Assembly: GCA_022340185.1 (NCBI GenBank)
Contig: JAJDOK010000060.1
Span: forward strand, 1 to 45,690
DNA length: 45,690 nucleotides
Origin: Salaquimonas sp.
GTDB taxonomy: Bacteria; Pseudomonadota; Alphaproteobacteria; Rhizobiales; Rhizobiaceae
Reading direction: 5' to 3'
Part shown: positions 1-8,225 of the stretch, one piece after another
Position numbering within the stretch: position 1 is the stretch's first letter
Layout: each line of letters opens with the position of its first letter
Notes under the pieces: model-generated
Seen by the model: only the letters and a program-made list of their open reading frames with translations
The model's database searches: none
What the model was told of the DNA's origin: nothing
Program-made: the position numbers and the translations under genes

Positions 1-27
1 GGGTGAACGCGATGGATTCCCTTGTCG

Positions 28-69
28 CATGATCTTGATCTGAAAAGTCTGCAACTTTTCAGGATCATG
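28..69. repeat. Intergenic palindromic repeat
   Basis: The arms TGAAAAGT (41-48) and ACTTTTCA (54-61) are perfect complements around a 5-nt loop, and CATGATC/GATCATG extend the fold outward with a small bulge. I recall very similar AAAAGT/ACTTTT palindromes scattered between genes in rhizobial chromosomes, so this is probably a dispersed repeat rather than a gene-specific site. The rest of 1-164 shows no gene. A weak pairing CCCAG/CTGTGGG at about 141-158, just past the FKBP stop, is too poor to call a terminator. Confidence 0.6.
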
Positions 70-164
70 CCTGGTGCCCACGTCCATTTCCCGACGCAGC
101 GCGTGCTGGCGGATTAGAGGCAAGAGGCAAGTAGCCGACCCCCAGTTTCCCTGTGGGCGTCCTG

Positions 165-593
165 CTAATTGATCGAAACCAGCTCGATCGCGAATACCAG
201 GTCCTGGCCGGCGAGCGGATGGTTCGCGTCGAGAACCACGGCTTCGTCGCTGACGTCGATCACCTGCACCGCGATCGTCCTGCCTTCCTGGGTCTGCACC
301 TGTAATTGCCTGCCGACTTCCAGCGGAATATCGGCAGGGATCTGGTCGCGCGGGACGGATTGGCGCGCGTTCGGGTCCATCTGGCCATAGGCTTCGTCGG
401 CGGGAACATTGACGGTTTTCTTGTCGCCTTCGGTCATTCCGGGAAGCGCCTTGTCAAGCCCGGTAATGATCTGACCGGATCCGACCACGAATTCCAGCGG
501 CTCGCGGCCTTGCGAGCTGTCGAACTGTCGACCATCGGTGAGGGTCCCGACATAGTGTATGCGGACGGTATCGCCCGATTTGACTTCGGCCAT
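165..593 (-). CDS. FKBP-type peptidyl-prolyl isomerase, SlyD-like
   Basis: This 142-residue protein is a peptidyl-prolyl cis-trans isomerase/chaperone of the SlyD branch of FKBPs, expected in the cytoplasm (no signal peptide). The FKBP core appears as HYVGTLTDG and FDSS near residues 13-27 and ITGLDKALPGM at about 43-53. The insert-in-flap region lies between, and the C-terminal strand carries the SlyD-like DANHPLAGQDLVFAIEL. The histidine/cysteine-rich metal-binding tail of enterobacterial SlyD is missing, so it should act as an isomerase and holdase rather than a nickel donor. It is a single gene with no obvious partner. The start at 593 begins the conserved N-terminus (MAEVKSGDTV); the ribosome binding site is weak. 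Confidence 0.93.
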   Translation of the reverse strand: MAEVKSGDTVRIHYVGTLTDGRQFDSSQGREPLEFVVGSGQIITGLDKALPGMTEGDKKTVNVPADEAYGQMDPNARQSVPRDQIPADIPLEVGRQLQVQTQEGRTIAVQVIDVSDEAVVLDANHPLAGQDLVFAIELVSIN

Positions 594-913
594 CGCAACG
601 TTCCAATCATTTTCGGGGATGAGTGTTTGAGGCCGCGGCAGCGCGGGTGCTCAGATGTGTCCATCAAAGTAATGGACGCAACTCGAATGTAAACGGGTTT
701 CGAAAAATTCGTTTTGTGCGAGTACCGGACGTGGGCATTTTCGAAAGTATCCGGCCTTGTTTGCGTTGGGGAATGCAAACGGAGAAACGCCGATGCGGCA
801 AGGGTCCCGACAGGTCCGGATCGAATCCTGGTGCAATTCGGTATCGCGTTTCCGGATACCATCTCGAATATCTCCGGCTTGCCATTTCAACGCATTCGAC
901 CTAACCGGTCGCC
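594..913. promoter_or_regulatory. Divergent intergenic region with an inverted repeat
   Basis: No coding frame here looks convincing. The region separates the FKBP gene (minus) from the ABC permease (plus) and must hold both promoters. A clean inverted repeat lies close to the permease: GGTATC (840-845) and GATACC (855-860) around 9 nt, flanked by ATTCG (836-840) and CGAAT (865-869). It could be an operator or a leader hairpin. No textbook Fur or Irr box is evident by eye. Confidence 0.35.
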
Positions 914-2599
914 ATGCTGAGCGACGGTGAAACCAGTCAAACCGCACAAAGTCGCAACCGCTTTGCCAGACGCTGGCGGGCAATGCCGACGGTCGCCCTC
1001 GTGGTCACCGCGGTTGCGCTGATTCCCTTCGTCTCTCTGTTCGTGCTGGCGGGTGGCGATTCGGAGGGTGTGTGGCCGCATCTGGCGCGCAATGTGCTGC
1101 CGCGTTCGCTTGGTGAAACCTTTGCATTGCTGGCGGGCGTCGGCGTCGTCACGTCGATGGTGGGTATCACAACGGCCTGGCTGGTCGCGCGCTATCGCTT
1201 TGCCGGCCGCGACTTCCTGCACTGGGCGCTTGTGCTACCGCTTGCGATCCCGACCTATCTGTCGGCTTATTGCTTTGTCGAGATCATGGATTTCACCGGC
1301 CCGCTGCAAAACGGTCTGCGCGTGCTGACCGGCTTTTCGCATCCATCACAATACTGGTTTCCCGAAATCCGTTCGCTGCCCGGCGCCATCTTCGTGATGA
1401 GCGCGGTACTGTATCCCTACGTCTACCTCACCTGCCGGCTGGTCTTCGAAATGCAGGGGTCAACCGTGATCGACACCAGCAGGGTGCTGGGCGCGAGCGG
1501 CTGGCGGCAGTTCGTTCGCGTCGCGGCGCCGCTGGCACGTCCCGCCCTGGTCGCTGGCGCGACGCTCGCCATGCTGGAGGCGCTGAACGACATTGGCGCG
1601 GTGGAATTCCTGGGCGTCAGAACGCTGACCTTTTCCGTTTTCGATACATGGTTGAACCGGGGGAGCCTTGCCGGGGCGGCGCAGATCGCGCTCGTCATGC
1701 TGGTCTTCGTGGCGGTGATGATGGCGGCCGAACGCAAGGCGCGCGGCGACCGGCGCTATGCGCCGACACGCGCCTCCGGCCAATCGCTCACACAGGCAAG
1801 GCTTTCAGGACCAGGAGCGGTGCTGGCGTTCATCGCCTGCGCGCTGCCGCCGATCATTGGCTTTGGCGCGCCAGTGGCGCTGATGATTGTGCGTGCAGCC
1901 AGGCGGCTCGACCAGTTCGCCGATCCCGCGCTGGCCGATGCCGCGTTCAACAGCATCATGGTTTCTGCAAGCGCGGCGGTCATCGCGGTCGCGGCAAGTT
2001 TCACCGTTGTCGCCGCGCAACGTGCCACACCCGGCCGGCTTTTTTCAGCGTCGTTGCGGCTGGTGACGCTCGGCTACGCCGTACCGGGTTCGGTACTCGC
2101 CATCGGTACGCTGTTCGCCTTCACGCGCTTCGACAACGGGTTCGACGCCTTCATGCGCGGCCATTTCGGCATCGCGACCGGTTTGCTGCTGTCCGGCTCG
2201 GCGGCCATCGTCATCTATGCCATGGCGGTACGGTTTCTATCGATCGCGCACGGTTCGCTGGAATCGGGCTATTCACGCCTGTCAGGACATCTTGCCATGG
2301 CGTCGCGCACCCTCGGCAGGTCGGAGACGGGAACGCTGTTGGCGATCGAATTTCCACTGCTCAAGCGGGCCTTCGCCACGGCCGGCCTGTTCGTTTTTGT
2401 CGACGCGATGAAGGAATTGTCGGCGACCATCCTTCTGCGGCCGTTCAATTTCTCGACGCTGGCGACCTTCGTCTATGAAAAGGCCTCGCGCGCGCTGTTC
2501 GAGGACGCAACCGTCGCAGCGCTGGCGATCGTCGCCATCGGCATGGTGCCGGTTATCCTCTTGAGCCGCATGCAGCGCAATCCCGACCGCCCCGTATGA
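914..2599 (+). CDS. Iron(III)-type ABC transporter permease, FbpB/SfuB-like
   Basis: This 561-residue inner-membrane protein has about 12 hydrophobic segments in two homologous halves, the fused two-domain permease layout of ferric iron transporters (FbpB/SfuB/AfuB). Each half carries the cytoplasmic EAA loop that docks the ATPase: RVLGASGWRQFVRVAAPLAR near residues 190-210 and RTLGRSETGTLLAIEFPLL near 465-485. The length is normal for the family. The binding protein and ATPase that should accompany it are not in this window, so it is an orphan here and its partners must be encoded elsewhere. The chosen ATG gives a short charged N-terminus before the first membrane segment, and no strong Shine-Dalgarno is visible. 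Iron as substrate is inferred from family resemblance only; thiamine or other anion importers share this fold. Confidence 0.9.
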   Translation: MLSDGETSQTAQSRNRFARRWRAMPTVALVVTAVALIPFVSLFVLAGGDSEGVWPHLARNVLPRSLGETFALLAGVGVVTSMVGITTAWLVARYRFAGRDFLHWALVLPLAIPTYLSAYCFVEIMDFTGPLQNGLRVLTGFSHPSQYWFPEIRSLPGAIFVMSAVLYPYVYLTCRLVFEMQGSTVIDTSRVLGASGWRQFVRVAAPLARPALVAGATLAMLEALNDIGAVEFLGVRTLTFSVFDTWLNRGSLAGAAQIALVMLVFVAVMMAAERKARGDRRYAPTRASGQSLTQARLSGPGAVLAFIACALPPIIGFGAPVALMIVRAARRLDQFADPALADAAFNSIMVSASAAVIAVAASFTVVAAQRATPGRLFSASLRLVTLGYAVPGSVLAIGTLFAFTRFDNGFDAFMRGHFGIATGLLLSGSAAIVIYAMAVRFLSIAHGSLESGYSRLSGHLAMASRTLGRSETGTLLAIEFPLLKRAFATAGLFVFVDAMKELSATILLRPFNFSTLATFVYEKASRALFEDATVAALAIVAIGMVPVILLSRMQRNPDRPV

Positions 2600-2636
2600 T
2601 TCTGCGCTGGTTATCGTTGCATGGAACATGACGGGC

Positions 2637-2664
2637 AAAAAAACAGCGGGCACTGGGCCCGCTG
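2637..2664 (-). terminator. Rho-independent terminator on the minus strand
   Basis: The inverted repeat CAGCGGGC (2644-2651) / GCCCGCTG (2657-2664) encloses a 5-nt loop. On the plus strand it is preceded by seven A (2637-2643), so minus-strand RNA has a GC hairpin followed by U7, a textbook terminator. On the plus strand no T-run follows, so it does not look like the terminator of the permease gene. It sits 245 nt beyond the synthetase stop codon, which implies either a long 3' UTR or a separate short transcript. Confidence 0.8.
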
Positions 2665-2908
2665 AAGAATGATAGTTAGTGGAGCGCTAATGATAGCCCG
2701 GAAAAATCTGTTTGCCGGTTAAAGAGCCAGCCCTTCCCGACCGAGGGCAAGGCCGCTCTTTATGTCGCCAACATCGCGCGGCAGACCTTGCCAATTCCTT
2801 AATTCGGCCGTGAAACCTTTAACAAAAGGTCATCCTTGTTTCGGCACGGTTAATTACCGTTTCAGATTTCGTTAACCCTTGCGCCGGGCGCTGTGCGGCA
2901 CATCCGCC
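2665..2908 (-). other. Structured convergent intergenic region (sRNA or 3' UTR candidate)
   Basis: No protein is supported here. Several perfect inverted repeats lie in a row upstream, in minus-strand sense, of the terminator at 2637-2664. AAAGAGC (2721-2727) pairs with GCTCTTT (2755-2761), with GCCCT/AGGGC (2730-2734/2744-2748) nested inside. ACCTTT pairs with AAAGGT (2815-2820/2825-2830), ACGGT with ACCGT (2846-2850/2856-2860), and GCGCC with GGCGC (2881-2891). The octamer AATGATAG is repeated 21 nt apart (2668-2675 and 2689-2696). This fits a structured small RNA or a long structured 3' UTR of the synthetase gene. I recognise no known RNA family and could not place a promoter. Confidence 0.4.
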
Positions 2909-4864
2909 TCATGAAGCCAGTTCCGGGCGATCGCGATAAAGCTCGAGGGCTTCCGGGTTGGCGAGCGCCTCCATGTTCTTCACCGCCCTGCCATGGACGA
3001 TTTCGCGCACCGCAAGTTCGGTGATCTTGCCCGACTTGGTGCGCGGAATGTCGGCGATGGCAACGATCCTGGCCGGCACGTGGCGCGGCGAGGCGCCGGT
3101 GCGGATCCTGGTCCTGATCTTCTTTTCAAGTTCGTCGTTGAGGGTGACGCCCGGCGCCAGGCGCACGAAAAGGACGACACGTACATCGCCATCCCATTGC
3201 TGGCCGATGCACAGCGCCTCCAGCACCTCCTCCATCTGCTCGACCTGATTGTAAATCTCGGCGGTGCCGATCCTCACCCCGCCCGGATTGAGCGTGGCGT
3301 CCGAGCGGCCATGGATGATCATGCCGCCATGTTCGGTCCATTCGGCGAAATCGCCATGGCACCAGACATTGTCGAAACGTTCGAAATAGGCGGCATGGTA
3401 TTTCGCACCGTCGGGATCGTTCCAGAACGACACCGGCATGGAGGTGAAAGGTTTGACACAGACGAGTTCGCCCTTCTCGCCCACGACATTGTGGCCATCC
3501 TCGTCCCAGACCTCGACGGCCAAGCCGAGCGCGGGACCCTGGATTTCGCCTTTCCACACCGGCTTGCCAGGAATGGCGAGCACGAAACAGCCGACGATGT
3601 CGGTGCCGCCCGAGATCGAGGCCAGATGAATGTCAGCGGAAATGCCCAAATAGACAAATTCGAAATTTTCCGGCGCCAGCGGCGAACCGGTCGAGGCAAT
3701 GGTCTTCACAGACGAGAGGTCGTGGGTGTCGATCGGGCGCAGGCCGGCCTTACGGACCGAATCGATGAATTTCGCGGAGGTACCAAAGAAGTCGAACTTT
3801 GTCTCGGCGGCATAATCGAACAGCACATTGCCGTCGGGATAGAAGGGCGAGCCGTCATAGAGCATCAGCGTGGCGCCGCTGGCGAGCCCACTGACCAGCC
3901 AGTTCCACATCATCCAGCCGCAAGTGGTGAAATAGAACAGCCGGTCACCCTCGCCGAGATCGCTGTGGAGTTGCTGCTCGCTGAGATGTTTGAGCAATGT
4001 GCCGCCATGGGAATGGACGATGCATTTGGGAATGCCGGTCGTTCCGGAAGAAAACAGGATATAGAGCGGATGGGCGAATTCGACGCGCTCGAACTCAAAC
4101 GGTTCGGCGTCATAAGGCGCGATGAACGCATCGAACTCGACGGCGCTGGGATTGGCCTCGGCAATTGCCCGGGCATCGCCCGCATAGGGCACGATGAGCG
4201 TCACCGCGGCGTTCAGCTTCGGTACGATGCCGGCAAGCTTGCCGGCGATATCGATACGCTTGCCATTGTACCAATAGCCGTCGCAGGCAATGAACAGCTT
4301 CGGCTCGATCTGGCCGAAACGATCAAGCACGCCCTGCTCACCGAAATCGGGCGAACACGACGACCAGATTGCGCCGAGCGAGGTCGCGGCGAGCATGGCG
4401 GCAACGGTCTCGGGCATGTTGGGCATCATGGCCGCGACACGATCGTCCTTCGATATCCCCATCGCGCGCATGGCCTGCTGAAGGCGCGAGACCAGCGCGC
4501 GCAGTTCGTCCCAGCTCAGGCTGCTTGCAACCTTGTCCTCGCCGCGAAAGACGATCGCCGTCTCGCGGCCGGTTTTCCACAAAAGGTTTTCGGCGAAATT
4601 GATGCGTCCTTCGGGGAAGAAGCGCGCGCCAGGCATCTTGTCGAGATCGACCGCGACGGTCGCGCCTTTCTCGCCGATGACACCGCAATAGTCCCAGACG
4701 GCATCCCAGAATCCGCCAACATCCTCGATCGACCATGCATGCAGGGCGTCGTAGCCGGAAAATGTCCTTCCGGTGCGCTCGGACAGCCATTGCATGAACG
4801 CCGCCATACGGCTCGCGGCCACACGTTCAGGCGGAGGCGTCCACAGCGGCGTGTCAGTCGTCAT
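2909..4864 (-). CDS. aacS: Acetoacetyl-CoA synthetase
   Basis: This 651-residue enzyme activates acetoacetate with ATP and CoA, letting the cell use ketone bodies or recycle acetoacetate from polyhydroxybutyrate breakdown. It is an ANL-superfamily adenylate-forming enzyme: the phosphate-binding loop SSGTTGIPK is at residues 272-280, and the C-terminal motif [16 protein letters not shown] supplies the catalytic lysine. The opening segment ([30 protein letters not shown]) is the N-terminal extension typical of acetoacetyl- and acetyl-CoA synthetases, and the length matches AacS. It stands alone, divergent from the AsmA gene and convergent with the permease. The closest alternatives are acetyl- or propionyl-CoA synthetases, but overall similarity favours the acetoacetyl type. 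Confidence 0.93.
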   Translation of the reverse strand: MTTDTPLWTPPPERVAASRMAAFMQWLSERTGRTFSGYDALHAWSIEDVGGFWDAVWDYCGVIGEKGATVAVDLDKMPGARFFPEGRINFAENLLWKTGRETAIVFRGEDKVASSLSWDELRALVSRLQQAMRAMGISKDDRVAAMMPNMPETVAAMLAATSLGAIWSSCSPDFGEQGVLDRFGQIEPKLFIACDGYWYNGKRIDIAGKLAGIVPKLNAAVTLIVPYAGDARAIAEANPSAVEFDAFIAPYDAEPFEFERVEFAHPLYILFSSGTTGIPKCIVHSHGGTLLKHLSEQQLHSDLGEGDRLFYFTTCGWMMWNWLVSGLASGATLMLYDGSPFYPDGNVLFDYAAETKFDFFGTSAKFIDSVRKAGLRPIDTHDLSSVKTIASTGSPLAPENFEFVYLGISADIHLASISGGTDIVGCFVLAIPGKPVWKGEIQGPALGLAVEVWDEDGHNVVGEKGELVCVKPFTSMPVSFWNDPDGAKYHAAYFERFDNVWCHGDFAEWTEHGGMIIHGRSDATLNPGGVRIGTAEIYNQVEQMEEVLEALCIGQQWDGDVRVVLFVRLAPGVTLNDELEKKIRTRIRTGASPRHVPARIVAIADIPRTKSGKITELAVREIVHGRAVKNMEALANPEALELYRDRPELAS

Positions 4865-5087
4865 CTAAATCCCTCGATCGGTTGGTGAATGTGCAAACGG
4901 CCTCCTATTGCCGAAGCGCGCATGCATTGTCAAAAGGATCGCATCATGGCGGTCGCGCGCTGTTCGCAAATGCAGCGGTTTGGCGGATCGCCTCCAGTCT
5001 GCTAGAGCGTGCCGTGGATGCAAGCCGATGGGGCAGCCTGCCAATGGCAGACCCGACATTGGCTATTCTGACAATGGACGAAACCGG

Positions 5088-6923
5088 ATGAAGCGCCTGA
5101 TCGCCTTGGCCCTCGTGCTGGCTGCCATCATTGCCGGCGCAGCGGCGCTTCTGCCCTTTCTCGTTTCCAGCGAAAGTGTGCGAGAACGCATCATCGAGCA
5201 GGCCGAGACGCTGACCGGCAGGCGCATGTCGTTCCGCGCCGCGCCGAAGATCTTCTTCAATCCCTATCTTGGCATCGCCATAGACAGCGTCATCTTCGAG
5301 GGGCAAAAACGCCGGCCCGAAGACCCGCCGCTGGTCGAGATGGAGGAATTGCGCGGCCGGGTTGCCATCCTGCCGGCATTGTTCGGCCGGGTCGTGGTCA
5401 CACAGTACCAATTCGTCAGACCCCGCTTCAATCTGAAGGTCTTTGCGGACGGCCACCTGAGCTGGCAGTTTCCCGACGGCAAGGTCTGGCAGTTGCTCGA
5501 ACAGGCGCGCGCCAGGCGCCAGGCGACGGAAACCAATGCCAAGGTCGATCTGAGCGACATCACGCGGGTGAAAATCGGGCAGTTCGAGATCGTCGACGGT
5601 ACGATCAATTACGAGGACGAACAAAACGGCGCAAAGGAAACCGTCACCAATGTCAACGCGACGCTGAACTGGCCGGACAGTGCTTCGGCCTGGACGGTGG
5701 CTGGCTCGGCGATCTGGCGCGACGAGGCGCTGGAATTCTCGGTACGTACTACCCAGCCATTGCTGATGATGGCCGGCGGTACGAGCGCTGCGTCGGCGGC
5801 GATCAAGTCCGGCGCGTTCCAGTTCAGCTTCGACGGCGACGCCAACATGCTCGCCAGCCTGCATCTGTCGGGCACTGCCACCCTCTCCGCTCCCTCGATT
5901 CCGCGCCTCGTCAACCTTCTGGGGGGCAAGATGGAGGTCGGTTCGACGCCGGGCCAGTTCTCGGCAAGCGGCACCATCAACGGTACGCCCAGACAGGTGG
6001 AACTGACCGAGGCGGATGTGACGATCGACGGCAACAAGGGACGCGGCGTGGTGCAGTTCGCACGTGGAGAACGCAATCAACCGCAGTTCAACGCGACGCT
6101 CGCTTTCAAGAGCTTCGACTTCACGCCCTATCTGGCAACGTTGCGCCAGGAGGCGGAGATCAACCGGCCGGAGCTTGCCGGCCTCAACCTGATCGATCGC
6201 TTCGATTCGGATATCCGCCTGTCGGCCGGTCAGGCAAACCTCGGTGCGCTCGCGTTAACCGAGTTCGCCGGCGCGCTGTCGCTGCGCAATGGGGAACTGG
6301 TGTTCGACCTGGGCAACGGAACCGTTGCCGGCGGGACCGCTACAGGGTCGTTTTCGGCAAAGAAAACCGAAAGCGGCTTTGATTTCGGCGGCGAGGCCAA
6401 TCTTTCCGGCGTGAAGCTGAGCGGTCTGCTCGACAGTCTTTATCCCGACGGCATCGTGCGCGTGAATGCGAATGGCGACATCAAGCTCAGTGCGCGATCG
6501 ACCGGCAAATCGGCGCGTGAGGTAATCGAGGCGTTGCGCGGCTGGGTTTCGCTCAAAGCCGGCGAAGGCACGCTAACAGGTGTCGATGCAGGTGCGCTTC
6601 TGACTGCGGCGGACAAACAGGAAGATGATTCCGGCGTGCTGGAACTCTCCGGCGCGACGTCCTTCGATACGCTTGGCGGCGACGTCATCTTCAATCGCGG
6701 CGCGGTGTGGATAAAGAGCTTCGATCTGGTGAACAAGAAGCTGCACGCCAAACTCACCGGGCGCGCCGACCTCGTTTCCGGCGGGCTCGCATTGCGGGTT
6801 CGCCTGGCAAAGGCAGGGACAGAAACTGCTTCACCGGAAACCTATCTGTTCGTGGGCGGAGTGGCCTCCTCGCCGCTGGTGACCCGCGACCAGCGCGCCG
6901 CCGGACCGGCAGATGGCCAGTGA
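5088..6923 (+). CDS. AsmA family protein
   Basis: The protein has an N-terminal membrane anchor at about residues 3-25 (LIALALVLAAIIAGAAALLPFLV) followed by a long periplasmic beta-rich region. It opens with the AsmA signature of a Ser-x-x-Val-Arg-Glu helix, LTGRRMSFRAAPKIFFNPYLGIAIDSV, and ends with the AsmA C-terminal domain (GLALRVRLAKAGT near the end). AsmA-like proteins are thought to bridge inner and outer membranes in lipid transport or outer-membrane assembly. The start at 5088 (611 residues) is preferred because the frame can be extended 60 codons upstream, but that extension is basic, unlike the family, and would bury the signal anchor. The 5' region 4865-5087 holds the divergent promoters; a small dyad CTGCCA-A-TGGCAG lies at 5038-5050. 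Confidence 0.87.
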   Translation: MKRLIALALVLAAIIAGAAALLPFLVSSESVRERIIEQAETLTGRRMSFRAAPKIFFNPYLGIAIDSVIFEGQKRRPEDPPLVEMEELRGRVAILPALFGRVVVTQYQFVRPRFNLKVFADGHLSWQFPDGKVWQLLEQARARRQATETNAKVDLSDITRVKIGQFEIVDGTINYEDEQNGAKETVTNVNATLNWPDSASAWTVAGSAIWRDEALEFSVRTTQPLLMMAGGTSAASAAIKSGAFQFSFDGDANMLASLHLSGTATLSAPSIPRLVNLLGGKMEVGSTPGQFSASGTINGTPRQVELTEADVTIDGNKGRGVVQFARGERNQPQFNATLAFKSFDFTPYLATLRQEAEINRPELAGLNLIDRFDSDIRLSAGQANLGALALTEFAGALSLRNGELVFDLGNGTVAGGTATGSFSAKKTESGFDFGGEANLSGVKLSGLLDSLYPDGIVRVNANGDIKLSARSTGKSAREVIEALRGWVSLKAGEGTLTGVDAGALLTAADKQEDDSGVLELSGATSFDTLGGDVIFNRGAVWIKSFDLVNKKLHAKLTGRADLVSGGLALRVRLAKAGTETASPETYLFVGGVASSPLVTRDQRAAGPADGQ

Positions 6924-6971
6924 TCCGAAGTCGGATGTTACAGAACGTTGACCGTATCGGCTGTCGAAGGT

Positions 6972-7000
6972 TTGAGAATCTGACCTCGAACGCCTATAAA
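6972..7000 (+). promoter_or_regulatory. Candidate sigma-70 promoter
   Basis: TTGAGA (6972-6977) and TATAAA (6995-7000) are separated by exactly 17 nt, a good sigma-70-like arrangement ahead of the small membrane protein gene. It is a prediction from sequence only. Confidence 0.4.
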
Positions 7001-7047
7001 CATGCTGCGAAAACGGTTCGTCGTCTAAAGGAGGCGTGAGCCTGGCG

Positions 7048-7290
7048 ATGTTTCGGTTGTTGTCGACATTGGTCAAGATACTCGTCGCATCGCTGATCAC
7101 CGGCGTTGTGCTGGCGAAGCTCAACCTGTCAGCCGAGCAGATTTTGAGCGAGGTCGGGCTGACGCCAGAGCGCGTGATGGACATGTTGCAAAAAGGCGCG
7201 GCCTGGGCGGTGCCCAATATCGTGCTCGGCTCGATGGTGATCGTGCCGGTGTGGCTGGTGGTCTATCTGTTCAGGCCGCCGAGGGGCTAG
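7048..7290 (+). CDS. Small membrane protein, DUF6460-like
   Basis: This is an 80-residue protein with two hydrophobic helices: LVKILVASLITGVVLAKL near the N-terminus and NIVLGSMVIVPVWLVVYLF near the C-terminus. Between them lies an amphipathic stretch (LSAEQILSEVGLTPERVMDML). It resembles small conserved inner-membrane proteins of Hyphomicrobiales annotated DUF6460; no function is known to me. The start is uncertain. A strong Shine-Dalgarno AAAGGAGG (7027-7034) sits only 1 nt before an in-frame GTG (7036), 7 nt before a CTG (7042) and 13 nt before the ATG used here. Its own promoter is proposed at 6972-7000. Confidence 0.75.
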   Translation: MFRLLSTLVKILVASLITGVVLAKLNLSAEQILSEVGLTPERVMDMLQKGAAWAVPNIVLGSMVIVPVWLVVYLFRPPRG

Positions 7291-7300
7291 TCACAGGACT

Positions 7301-7317
7301 GCAAAACGCGGTTTTGC
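7301..7317. other. Hairpin between convergent genes
   Basis: GCAAAAC (7301-7307) and GTTTTGC (7311-7317) form a perfect 7-bp stem with a 3-nt loop just after the small membrane protein gene. There is no following T-run on either strand, so it is only a possible 3'-end hairpin. Confidence 0.35.
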
Positions 7318-7417
7318 GAATGCCAGCATCGAGCCCGGACCAGACACGAGCCAATACTTTTCCAGTGGTAATGCGAGCGCCATCGCGCGAACCGGTCCAC
7401 ATCAAATCTGCCTCCAT

Positions 7418-8101
7418 TCAGCCGGATCTGAATCGAAGCACCGGTCGTTCAAAATCGGCATTGCTCCAAATGGCATTGGCGTAGTTTTGAGGTTGGTTCT
7501 CGCTGATATAGAAATCGCAAGCCGTCTGGTAGCGCTCTTCGTGCATTGTTTTCGCGGGTTCAAACCCACCGAGGCGGTCGCTGTCGCGCTTCGCCCCCCG
7601 CATTGCAGCAATAGTCCGATCCACGTCGAGGAAGACGACATAGTCCCACAGACTTCGCAGTTTTGGCACCAAGAGGAAACTGCCATCGACTACGAGAACC
7701 GTGTCCGCAACAATAGCCTCTGGGGCCTCATTGATCGGCATGTCTGTGTCGAGGTCGAAACAACACGTACGGATCGACCACAACCCATCAGCAGAATTCG
7801 CTTTCATGCCGAGCGGTTGCAGCAAAAGGCGACCAACGGCATCCAGATCGTATGCATCTTCATAGTAGCCACGGGCTGAGGAGCGCCCTTGACGGTAGCG
7901 GATGGCAATTGGATTGTGAAACCCATCCACCCCGACGTGCAGGACCGGACGCCCCTGCGCTCGAACCGCGTCCGCCAATTCTGACGCCAGTGTTGTCTTT
8001 CCAGATGCAATGCGCCCATTTACTGCGACACGCTGGGGGCGCTCGCCGGGCAATGCGGCGATCGCATTTGCGATGGCAGCAATGGCTTCTTTCCGTTTCA
8101 A
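7418..8101 (-). CDS. P-loop nucleoside/uridine kinase-like protein
   Basis: The protein is a P-loop NTPase of the uridine/phosphoribulokinase-like group. The Walker A motif GRIASGKTT is at residues 29-37, followed by VGVDGFHNP (nucleoside-binding Asp), a lid-type region rich in Arg/Tyr (YRQGRSSARGYYEDAYD), and VLVVDGSFLLVPKLRSLWD as in uridine kinases. It probably phosphorylates a nucleoside or similar small substrate; the real substrate is unknown. I take the TTG at 8101, since it follows GAGGG by 7 nt and begins LKRKEAIAAIANAI. The 37 codons upstream of it look non-coding, so the predicted length is 227 residues. GC content is visibly lower here (about 48-53% in two 60-base lines counted) than in neighbouring genes, which suggests later acquisition. 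Confidence 0.75.
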   Translation of the reverse strand: MKRKEAIAAIANAIAALPGERPQRVAVNGRIASGKTTLASELADAVRAQGRPVLHVGVDGFHNPIAIRYRQGRSSARGYYEDAYDLDAVGRLLLQPLGMKANSADGLWSIRTCCFDLDTDMPINEAPEAIVADTVLVVDGSFLLVPKLRSLWDYVVFLDVDRTIAAMRGAKRDSDRLGGFEPAKTMHEERYQTACDFYISENQPQNYANAIWSNADFERPVLRFRSG

Positions 8102-8225
8102 ATCACGACCCTCTGAAATTGACGGAACACACCAATTCCACCGCACCGTTGTAAAGTCATTGGCGCAAGGTTTGGAAGGGCAGCTCCGTCCGCAATGCCG
8201 CCCTTCGCCCATCGAAAACTAGGCA

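Noticed and set aside
2881..2891. GCGCC-G-GGCGC just past the synthetase stop as its terminator
   Set aside because: The minus strand continues with AAGGGTTAACG, not a T-run; the better terminator is at 2637-2664.
2993..4888. Plus-strand open frame of 631 codons across the synthetase gene
   Set aside because: It is fully antisense to the acetoacetyl-CoA synthetase, has no domain I recognise, and its composition (many His, Arg, Asp, Gly) is typical of the shadow frame of a GC-rich gene.
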